Assembly (NCBI RefSeq): GCF_003390325.1
Contig: NZ_QUOK01000009.1
Coordinates: forward strand, 62,001-126,000
Source of the DNA: Rhodohalobacter sp. SW132
GTDB taxonomy: Bacteria > Bacteroidota > Rhodothermia > Balneolales > Balneolaceae
Reading direction: 5' to 3'
Length of the DNA stretch: 64,000 nucleotides
The position numbers and the translations under genes are program-made. Below the pieces are notes generated by a model. That model searched no databases. It saw nothing but the letters and a program-made list of their open reading frames with translations, and was not told the DNA's origin. Positions 9,900-18,100 of the stretch are shown one piece after another (position 1 is the stretch's first letter; the number at the start of each line of letters is the position of its first letter).

Positions 9900-11111
9900 T
9901 CACACCGGAATATTTACCTCAAACCGGCTCCCTTTTCCCGGTTCGCTCTTAATATCAAGTGTGCCGCCGAACAGATCCACAAAATGCGTGACAATACTTA
10001 AACCGATACCTGTACTTTTTTCGCCGCTGGTTCCTTTTCCCGGTACCTCCGCTCTTTTTCCTGAGAGCAGTCTTTGAACCAGTTCCGCCTCCATTCCCAC
10101 ACCCACATCACTCACAACAAGCTCGAGATGATCTGTTTTGGGCGTTTTTTCACGAATTAAAGAGAGTGTTACGCTTCCCCCTTTTTTTGTGTATTTAATG
10201 GAATTTGACAACAAATTCCCCATGATTTGCTCGAACTTCTCGCTATCAAGAGTAACCGGTTTTTCTAAATTTTCTGTATAAAATTGAAGGTCAATCTCTT
10301 TTATTTTCGCCGCCGCTTTGTAGAGCTTTTGCATGTCTTCAGCTACCTTTTGCAGATCTGTCTCTTTCGGTTCGAGCTGAAGCCCGTCAGACTCTATGAT
10401 GGTGTAGCTCATCACCTCGTCTATCATCTGGTTCAATTGATTTGAACTTTGTTCTATAATATTCAGAAGTTCGAGATGTTCGCTGTTCCCGTTTTTATCC
10501 ATCTCTTTAAGCATGCTTGAAAGACCGATAATGCCGTTAAGAGGCGAGCGCATATCGTGACTCAGCATCTTCATCAGCCTCATTTTATATTCGTTCAGCT
10601 CAACAAGCTTTTTGTTTTGTCGTTTCAGTTCAAGATGGGTCATCACCTGTTTGGCAATGATTTTGAGCTGACGAACCTGCGTTTCTGAAAGTTCTCTCTC
10701 CTGGTAGTCCAGTATGCAAAGTGTGCCAATAGGATACTTTCCTTCACTCAGTAACGGTACCCCAATATAATATCGTAATCCTTTATCGCCTTTGATACTA
10801 TCAATGTGATCAAAACGGGAATCTATAGAAAGGTTTTTAATTTCAAGAATATCGGTATCCTTGATGGTATACTGACAGACCGTTGATTCCCTGGAACACT
10901 CCCTGTTTTTCAGTTCAATTCCGGTTGCTGATTTCGTCAGCTGGGTATCGCGATCAATCAGGTTGATCAGAGAAATGGGCGCATTTGCAATTTCAGCAGC
11001 AAGGGTCGTGAGGTCATCAAACTCCTCTTCGGGATCTGTACCCAGTATATTGTATGAATAGAGAGCTTTTAGCCTGTCTTCTTCTTTTATCTTTTTATCA
11101 GCGTGAATCAT
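9900..11111 (-). CDS. GAF-domain sensor histidine kinase
   Basis: This is a cytoplasmic kinase of 403 residues with no membrane segment. Residues about 15-170 form a GAF domain like those in phytochrome-type kinases (LTTLAAEIANAPISLINLIDRDTQ, YYIGVPLLSEGKYPIGTLCILD). A HisKA dimerisation domain follows, with the phospho-accepting His in LSHDMRSPLNG. The HATPase domain is intact: N-box EQIMGNLLSNSIKYTKKGG, G1 DVGVGM and G2 GEKSTGIGLSIV. It is the last gene of a run in which a PAS kinase with a degenerate ATP-binding domain and a lone receiver precede it, with gaps of only 14 and 28 bases. In that operon it is the only protein that clearly can bind ATP, so it may supply phosphoryl groups to the other two. 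The stimulus is unknown. Confidence 0.85.
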   Translation of the reverse strand: MIHADKKIKEEDRLKALYSYNILGTDPEEEFDDLTTLAAEIANAPISLINLIDRDTQLTKSATGIELKNRECSRESTVCQYTIKDTDILEIKNLSIDSRFDHIDSIKGDKGLRYYIGVPLLSEGKYPIGTLCILDYQERELSETQVRQLKIIAKQVMTHLELKRQNKKLVELNEYKMRLMKMLSHDMRSPLNGIIGLSSMLKEMDKNGNSEHLELLNIIEQSSNQLNQMIDEVMSYTIIESDGLQLEPKETDLQKVAEDMQKLYKAAAKIKEIDLQFYTENLEKPVTLDSEKFEQIMGNLLSNSIKYTKKGGSVTLSLIREKTPKTDHLELVVSDVGVGMEAELVQRLLSGKRAEVPGKGTSGEKSTGIGLSIVTHFVDLFGGTLDIKSEPGKGSRFEVNIPV

Positions 11112-11139
11112 TGCAGGCCCTGGTTTTAGGTATCTATGG

Positions 11140-11520
11140 TTATCTTTCGTCGGACACCAGGTGAGTATTCAGCACTTCATTCAGTTCGCGATAGGTGATC
11201 GGTTTAATGAGGTAATCGAGAAATTGAGTCTCTTCCGCCTGAGCCCTGAAAAATGTATCGGAGTTTCCGGTAATGTACAGTGCAGGAATTAATGCAGTGT
11301 TTTGTATTTTTTTTACCGTTTCAATTCCGGTCATCCCCACACCAAGCTGAATATCTACCAAAAGCAGGTCCGGCTTAAATTGCGCTAAAATCTCGAGAGC
11401 TTCTTCACCGGTTTCGGCTTTCTCTATATGTGTAAACCCAATTCGTTTCAACATCATTTCCAAACTCAGCGAAAGAATCAGGTCGTCTTCAATAATCAGT
11501 ATTTTTTTATCCATTTCCAT
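11140..11520 (-). CDS. Single-domain response regulator (CheY-like receiver)
   Basis: This 126-residue protein is one receiver domain and nothing else. It has the acidic pair in IIEDDLI, the phospho-acceptor Asp in LLLVDIQLG, the Thr of YITGN, and the Lys-Pro of YLIKPITY. It has no output domain, so it probably acts as a phosphate shuttle or by protein contact. It lies between the PAS protein with the defective ATPase domain (14 bases upstream) and the GAF kinase (28 bases downstream), which suggests a dedicated three-protein relay. A second in-frame ATG two codons in (MDKK) is an alternative start. Confidence 0.88.
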   Translation of the reverse strand: MEMDKKILIIEDDLILSLSLEMMLKRIGFTHIEKAETGEEALEILAQFKPDLLLVDIQLGVGMTGIETVKKIQNTALIPALYITGNSDTFFRAQAEETQFLDYLIKPITYRELNEVLNTHLVSDER

Positions 11521-11534
11521 TATTCGCTCTGTTA

Positions 11535-13727
11535 TTAACTAAAAAAAGCATTACTTGAACCTTTCGATTCATTTTTGCTGAATGAAACTATTACCATTTC
11601 ACGATCTACATCTACATCAATGGTTCCATCGAGCTGTGCCACTAATATGTCAACCAGCTTGTACTGAAATTTTTCAGATGCCAGATTCTCTTTGAAATTT
11701 TGCACTCGTAACCCGGCTCCGCACAGACTAATTGTCACCGACTTATCATCCGATTTCAGATCCAGCATCAGGTTGCCTTTTCCTGATTCCGGGAGCAAAA
11801 CATTAATCAATTCATTAATCATTAAACCTGCTGGCACGGCCTGATTCAGGTTTAGAACCGTTTCATCACAATTCAGGTTCAGTTCTGATATAATTTCGTT
11901 AGTGAAGCCCTGCTGCGGCAGGAAATTGATGAAGGATTTCAGATAACTGTTGAATCGAATATGAACTACATTTTTTTCCTGGTAGAGTGTTTCATGAATT
12001 TTTGCAATTGAAAAGATACGGCTCTGTACTTCGCTCAGTTTTTTAAATACCTCTTTGTCCGTCTCTTCAAGAAGCTGCAGATCCAGCAATCCGGCAATAA
12101 CCGCAAGATTGTTTTTTACCCGATGATGAACTTCCTGAAGCAGAATCTCTTTCTCTTTCAATGAATTCTGCGCTTTTTCGCGGGCTTCCCGCTCCCTGCA
12201 CAGCAGATCAGTAATTCGTTCTTCAAGCTCTTTTTGCGGTGTAAGATCTACGTATATGCCGTAAGCTGCAGTCACCTTTCCTTCTTCTGAAATGGGCACC
12301 GTACTCACAAGAACAGGAACTTTCTCTCCATTTTTTGTATATCTTACGCTTTCAAACTGAGATAAGGCACCGTCAAAAGCGTCCACAGCTGCCTTTTCCG
12401 CTTCTTCACGTGTATCGGCTTTTGTGATCAGATCGTTTAGATTCGTCCCGATTACGTCACCGTTTTTAAATCCAAAAAGCTTATTGAAACCCTCATTTAT
12501 CCTTATGATTTTGTTTTCCTGGTTGATCATCACAATTCCAATCGGGGCATTCTCGAAAAGCTGACTCATCATTTGGAAGTGGCGGTCACTCGCTGATTTG
12601 GCATCAACCAGTTCGGTGATGTCCATCCCGGTACCCACTATGTAGGTGGCGTTTTCATTTTTGAATGAACGGGCATTAAGTTTAAAAACCCGAACATCAC
12701 CATTTTTAGCCTTCACACGAGCCACCGTTTCAGCGGCGCCCTCTTTTAGTGCTTCATTTAGTTTTTCAGATACAAGCTCCTGATCTTCTTCCACAAAAAA
12801 GTCGATCGGTTTCAGGCCGAACATATCCTGCTGTGAATATCCAAGATCATTGAAAAATGCTTCATTCCATTGCAAAAAAGTACCGTCTGTGTCTAATACA
12901 TAAAATGTTCCGGGAATACTTGCAATAGCTGTTCGGGCAAACTCCTGTTCATTTTTCAGTTTTTTCTGAATCTGTTTTTCCTTGGTAATATCCCGGAAAG
13001 AGTTAATTGTAGTGAGGCCCCGGTCTTTGTCCCGAAATAGCACCGATGACACCATAACAGAAATTTCACGGCCTGATTTATGGATGTATTGTTTTTCTCC
13101 TTCAAAAAACGATTTTTTCTCTCTTATTTCGGCTGCCTCTTTATTCAGGGGGTGGGTAAGGTCCAGCACGAGCCCCCGTCCGCCATCTATCAATTCCTGG
13201 TGAGTGTATCCCAATATTTTGCAGGCAGCAGGATTGGCATCATATATTTCCCCGGTTGGCGTGCCAATGATAATTCCATTTATAGAATGATCAAATTGCT
13301 GGCGGTATTTCTCCTGGGAATCGCGAAGTTCACGAATTGCTGATACATTATCGGTGATATCTTCAATAAACAGAATGGCGCCTGTATTTTCGAACGAACG
13401 AAGATTTACTTTATACCACTCATTATCTTCGGTTTTTTTATTTGAGTATGTACTCTCAAAAAAATCCTGCTCCCTGTCAAGGATTTTTCGTAAGCCAATG
13501 ATCAGTTTCAGTGCATCATCGCTTCCTTGTTCTGCGGCTTTACTGCAGTGTTCAAAAAAGTTTGTATTTTTATCTGTCTTAAAGAAAAACCCACTTGAAC
13601 AATTTTGATCCCATTCCCGATTCGTTATCACAACATCACCGGCTCCGTTTAATATCGCTGCTGCCGATGGTAGTGCATTTAGAAGGCTCATCTGGCCCTT
13701 CTCTATCTGTAGTTCTTTTGTACTCAT
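11535..13727 (-). CDS. Multi-PAS sensor protein with HisKA_2-type dimerisation domain and degenerate ATPase domain
   Basis: This is a cytoplasmic protein of 730 residues with four PAS-like units: an N-terminal one at about 10-135, and others near 140-260, 260-385 and 385-505. Their boundaries are marked by phrases such as IFIEDITDNVSAI, INSFRDITKEKQ, GTGMDITELVDAK and GIYVDLTPQKE. A HisKA_2/HWE-type helix with EVHHRVKNNLAV (His 534/535) follows. The C-terminal domain has the family's position and length, but the N-box reads NELINVLLPES without the usual Asn and Lys/His. The G1 Asp is missing (SLCGAGL), and no G2 glycines are seen. The protein is probably unable to autophosphorylate. It may act as a phosphotransfer or scaffolding partner for the adjacent receiver and GAF kinase. 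Confidence 0.8.
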   Translation of the reverse strand: MSTKELQIEKGQMSLLNALPSAAAILNGAGDVVITNREWDQNCSSGFFFKTDKNTNFFEHCSKAAEQGSDDALKLIIGLRKILDREQDFFESTYSNKKTEDNEWYKVNLRSFENTGAILFIEDITDNVSAIRELRDSQEKYRQQFDHSINGIIIGTPTGEIYDANPAACKILGYTHQELIDGGRGLVLDLTHPLNKEAAEIREKKSFFEGEKQYIHKSGREISVMVSSVLFRDKDRGLTTINSFRDITKEKQIQKKLKNEQEFARTAIASIPGTFYVLDTDGTFLQWNEAFFNDLGYSQQDMFGLKPIDFFVEEDQELVSEKLNEALKEGAAETVARVKAKNGDVRVFKLNARSFKNENATYIVGTGMDITELVDAKSASDRHFQMMSQLFENAPIGIVMINQENKIIRINEGFNKLFGFKNGDVIGTNLNDLITKADTREEAEKAAVDAFDGALSQFESVRYTKNGEKVPVLVSTVPISEEGKVTAAYGIYVDLTPQKELEERITDLLCREREAREKAQNSLKEKEILLQEVHHRVKNNLAVIAGLLDLQLLEETDKEVFKKLSEVQSRIFSIAKIHETLYQEKNVVHIRFNSYLKSFINFLPQQGFTNEIISELNLNCDETVLNLNQAVPAGLMINELINVLLPESGKGNLMLDLKSDDKSVTISLCGAGLRVQNFKENLASEKFQYKLVDILVAQLDGTIDVDVDREMVIVSFSKNESKGSSNAFFS

Positions 13728-13874
13728 CTTCTCTGTTTACAACATTTAACCCTTTGAACTTCTTTATGCTTGATAGTTACGGAGATTTTCAGGGTTTTGT
13801 AAGACGTTAAAAACGTAATTTTAAATGCGTTTTACTGCTACAAATTGCACACACAAATCATGTAGGTATAAATA

Positions 13875-14288
13875 CTAACTCAGAATATCAACCGGTAAAT
13901 ATTGCTCTCCATCCAATACAGAAGTAATCGCCTCTTTGATTTGTTCGGGAGAGGGCTCGTACGTAAGATATCCATCCACGCCAGCATCGAGCAGCGGATT
14001 TACAAGTAAGCGGGTTGTATAGATATGAATAGCCAGAAGCTTGGTTTTACTGGTCCTTTTTTTCACCAGCTTAACTGTCTGAACAGCTGAACGTTTTATA
14101 TTTGGAAGATCTAAAACTACAACAGAATTTTCTTTCCTGGATCTTTTTTCGAGAATAGAGTTCTCACTATCAATCAGCGAGATAATAGCCCTGCCATCGC
14201 ACGCTTTTGTAATTCTCTCTTTCAAAGCTGACGCTCGTGGCGTATACCCGGTATATAAAAATACGGTTATTTGTTTACTGTTATCCAT
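13875..14288 (-). CDS. Stand-alone pseudo-receiver protein
   Basis: This 137-residue protein has the alternating beta/alpha pattern of a NarL-type receiver domain with no DNA-binding part. The likely phospho-site region is VVVLDLPN (Asp 60), and the Thr-like switch is IHIYTT. Two key features are lost: the acidic pair after strand 1 is replaced by LYTGYT, and the invariant Lys of the GYLxK motif is Tyr 110 (GYLTYEPSPEQI). It therefore probably cannot be phosphorylated normally and may signal in an unmodified form. It sits between the PAS protein and the NarL-type regulator on the same strand, with gaps of about 150 and 250 bases, so it may be transcribed alone. Confidence 0.65.
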   Translation of the reverse strand: MDNSKQITVFLYTGYTPRASALKERITKACDGRAIISLIDSENSILEKRSRKENSVVVLDLPNIKRSAVQTVKLVKKRTSKTKLLAIHIYTTRLLVNPLLDAGVDGYLTYEPSPEQIKEAITSVLDGEQYLPVDILS

Positions 14289-14536
14289 AACAGGTAAATT
14301 TAGGTTGTCCCTTATTAGAAAACTATCTCTAAGAACTTAATTTTCATACCTTTGCCTGTTCAGCCCCAAATCACCATAGCGCATAAGGTTAGCGGAACAA
14401 CTTTATAGATTACAATGTAGCACTGAACGAGACGTAATTCTATGCGTCAATTACCCTAAAATGAGATAGGCTTTTTTACGTAGTTCTATTTCTGCTTTCG
14501 TTCAGAAAAAAGGTAAGGACAAATAATAATCTTGAA

Positions 14537-15190
14537 CTAACCGCCATTAACAAGCCCGTGCTGAAAAGCATATTTCACAAGACCTGCCGTATTACGGGCA
14601 CCGGTTTTTTGCAAAAGATTTCTGCGATGGGCATCCACTGTACGCGGACTGATATACAGCTTCTCAGCAATCTCCTGATTCGTATGCTCCTTCACTATCA
14701 TCTGCAAAACCTCCAGCTCTCTTTCGGTAATATGAATTGGATCCGGCACAGAAGATTTTCCCTTATTTTTAACAAGGTCCATCATAATACTTTGTGTCGC
14801 CTGATCGCTGAAATAGTGCTTTCCCTCCATAACTTCGTGAATGGCCTTGGTAAGCTCCTCACGGCCAGCACTTTTCATGATATAGCCCGAAGCACCCGCC
14901 TGCACCATCTGGCGGATATGTGAGTCATCACTGCTCATTGTTAATGCGAGGACCTTTATATTGGGATATTGATCTTTAACCAGTTTCGTTGTAGCTATTC
15001 CATTCATATCAGGCATGTTGATGTCCATGACAATGACATCTACCGGGGTGTTTTTCAAAAGGTTCTTCACCTTATTGCCATTTTCTGCTTCAGCCACTAC
15101 ATCGATTCCTGCCTGCGGTTCAAGCATCAGTTTAATTCCATCCCGAACAATTTTATGGTCGTCTACCAGAAGTACCTTTATATTCGCCAT
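14537..15190 (-). CDS. NarL/FixJ-family response regulator
   Basis: This two-domain transcription regulator has 217 residues from the ATG at 15190 (MANIKVLLVDDHK). An in-frame upstream ATG at 15220 would overlap the kinase gene and add ten residues before strand 1, so it is less likely. The receiver has the DD pair, phospho-Asp 56 in VIVMDINMPDMNG, and the Lys in GYIMKSAG. The C-terminal LuxR-type helix-turn-helix is complete (TERELEVLQMI, then NQEIAEKLYISPRTVDAHRRNLLQKTG). The gene starts seven bases after the stop of the eleven-PAS HisKA_3 kinase, the usual partner type for this family, so the two form a cognate pair. The target genes are unknown. Confidence 0.92.
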   Translation of the reverse strand: MANIKVLLVDDHKIVRDGIKLMLEPQAGIDVVAEAENGNKVKNLLKNTPVDVIVMDINMPDMNGIATTKLVKDQYPNIKVLALTMSSDDSHIRQMVQAGASGYIMKSAGREELTKAIHEVMEGKHYFSDQATQSIMMDLVKNKGKSSVPDPIHITERELEVLQMIVKEHTNQEIAEKLYISPRTVDAHRRNLLQKTGARNTAGLVKYAFQHGLVNGG

Positions 15191-15197
15191 AGCTTTT

Positions 15198-18100
15198 TTA
15201 CCCGTTTTGAAGTGGTACAATAATGGTTATTAATGTACCTATATTAATTTTAGAATCAATATCTAAATTCCCTGACATTGCCGCAACCCGGGTCTTTATG
15301 CTTTGTAAGCCAAGACCTTCCCCCGGCGGATTCTCCGGATCAAACCCTACCCCGTCATCTTCTACGGTGCAGATAAGTTCATTATCGGAGAAAACCAACT
15401 GAGCATTAATAATACTGCAGTTAGCATGTTTAATAGAATTATTCAGTGCTTCCTGCATGATTCTGTAGATATTGATCTGAATATTATCTGGCAATTCCTC
15501 ATCATCATATTTTTGGAACAGATGAAACTGGATATCCATTGACTGCTTCAGATCATTTATAAGAGACTCAACCGCAAGTTTGAGCCCATAATCCTGGATT
15601 GATTTGGGCAGCAAATTATGCGAAATCGATCGTGTTTCCGATATCGCATACTGAAGCATTTGCAGTCCGGTTTTAAATGCCTTCTCCTCTGCGTCGTGCA
15701 GATTTTCAACATCGGAATAAACGGTACTCAGGTGCATATTTGCTGCTGATAGATATTGACCCAGTCCATCGTGCAGTTCATTGGCAATACGGTGCCGCTC
15801 GCGCTCTTCACCTTCCACTATCGACTTGATGGCAAGTTCTTCTGCTTTTTTCTGCTCCGTAACATCTACTGAAACCACCAGCCTCTGCTGCTCCCCGCGG
15901 AAATAGATATTCGACCCTGAAAGTTCACAAAATATAGTCTCACCGGATTTTACTTTTTGTTCCCAAACATCGAACGACGTACGCGGCTGCTTCAGGTTTT
16001 CTGCGGCTTCTTTGCGAATCAGATCTTGCTTTTCCGGGAGAAAAAGGTCAAAGATTGTCATTTTTAAGAACTCCTTCTCGCTGTAACCATACGTCTCCAT
16101 GGCCGCATCATTAACCGAAAGGAACCGGAACGTTTCTGTATCGTAAATCCACATAGGAAGCGGGCTTTGCCGATAGAGCAACCGGTACTGCTGTTCTGAC
16201 CGCCTTAGTTCTTCTTCAGCTTCTTTCTGAACGGTAATATCGTTCATCGCCCCGATCACACGCTCAATTTCGCCTTCTTCATCCCGTACAATAAACGCGC
16301 TGTCGTTCACATGTGCCACCTTTCCATCGCCCCTGATGAATCGATATTCGTACCTCCACTCGGTTTCCCCTGAATCTTCATCATCCTTCATCTTCCGAGT
16401 AATCTCATCCCGATCTTCGGGATGAATATGATTTACCCACAACTCATGCCCGTCTTCCAGGTCGGGTATTGCATGTTTATAGTGCGTTTCCAATCCCTCA
16501 CTCCACCATACAGTGCCCTCTTTTGGGTTATAATCCCAAATCACATCACTGACAACAGATGTTACATATTCGAACCGTTTCTGTTCGTAGTCGAGCCGTT
16601 TCTGAATTTTCTTCAGAGCTGTAATATCTTTATTCACTGCCACGGCGCCAGTAAATTCATCGTTGCTGTCTGATAACATCCGCACGGTACTCAGAATCTG
16701 AATCGCATTACCTGATTTGGTATACTGGATAACTTCACCGCTCCACTCCCCTTCTGATTTGAATACTTCACGTGTTTCATTCCGCGATATGTTTTCAAAT
16801 TCTGTTACTATTACTCCTTCAATCGGTTTTCCAAGCACTTCTTCTTCACTCCAGCCGTATAGTTCTTCCGCTGCTCGGTTCCAGCTCGTAATTTTCATTT
16901 CATCATCCGTGGCAACTACGGCATCCGATATGTCGGTCAGTAGTTTAGCCTGGTACCCCAAAACCATTTCTGCGTGTTTTGATTCGGTTTGATCAATCAT
17001 GGCCCCGATGATCCGAACCGCTTCTCCCTCTTTATTCCTGTAGATGTATCCCTGATCGAGAATGTAACGGATTTCTTCAGAGTGGTCGAAAAATCTGTAT
17101 TCCTTACTCCAAAAACTTTTCCCGCGATCCAGGGCTTTATCAATACTCTCCAGAACACTGTCCACATCTTCCGGGTGAATTCGGCTAATCCAAAATTTCT
17201 CCTCATCTGGGATTTCTTTTCGATTGAAACCAAGAACAGTTTCTATGCCTTCACTCCAATTAATTTCTTTTTTCTCCAGGTCCCAGTCCCATACAACATC
17301 ACTCACCAGGCTGGTGATAATTTTCAGGCGTTTTCTTTCATCTTCCAATTCAGACTCCATCTCCTTAAATGAGCTGACATCCATAGAAACACCTTTGAGT
17401 ACGCGATCGCCGGTATTCTGATCGGTAACAATATCGGCTTTTTCACTAATGGTGAGATACGTTCCATTTGATTGCTTATAACGAAATGAAACATCAAGCG
17501 AACCGTTTTTTTCTGCGTTTTCATACGCCTGAAGTGTTGCCTCTTTATCGTCCGGATGAATCTTTTCGAACAGATCTTTTCTTGACAGAGGCCCCATTGA
17601 TTTATCAGCATCCAGCAGTCTGTACTTATTATCCCCCCAGAATACCCGTCCTGTTTCCAGGTTTTTTTCCCAGTACCCGATACCGGCAATTTTCTCAGCC
17701 ACACGCAGCTGATCGAGCGTTCGACGAATTCGAATCTGCTGCTCTTTCGTGCGTGTCACATCGAGCATCACACCGATCATGCGTTTCGGATTACCATTCC
17801 TGTCAAATTCAACATCCGCTTTTTCGTAAATCCACTTCTCCTGTTTATTTTTGTGGTTCCGTATTTTGTATTCCGCTTCAAACGTTTCCCCTTTTTCCAT
17901 CGCTTCAGCAAAATTTACGGCTACATACCGGAAATTGGGATGCAGGCTGTTTTCCCACAAATCAAGTGATACGTTCTTATCTTCCGCGACCCAAAACATC
18001 TGCCTCAACAGATCAGATGATTTCACATAACCGCTTTCAATATCAAGTGTATACGTAGCAAGGTTAGCAACGCGCTGTGTTTCCCTCAGAAACCGCTCGC

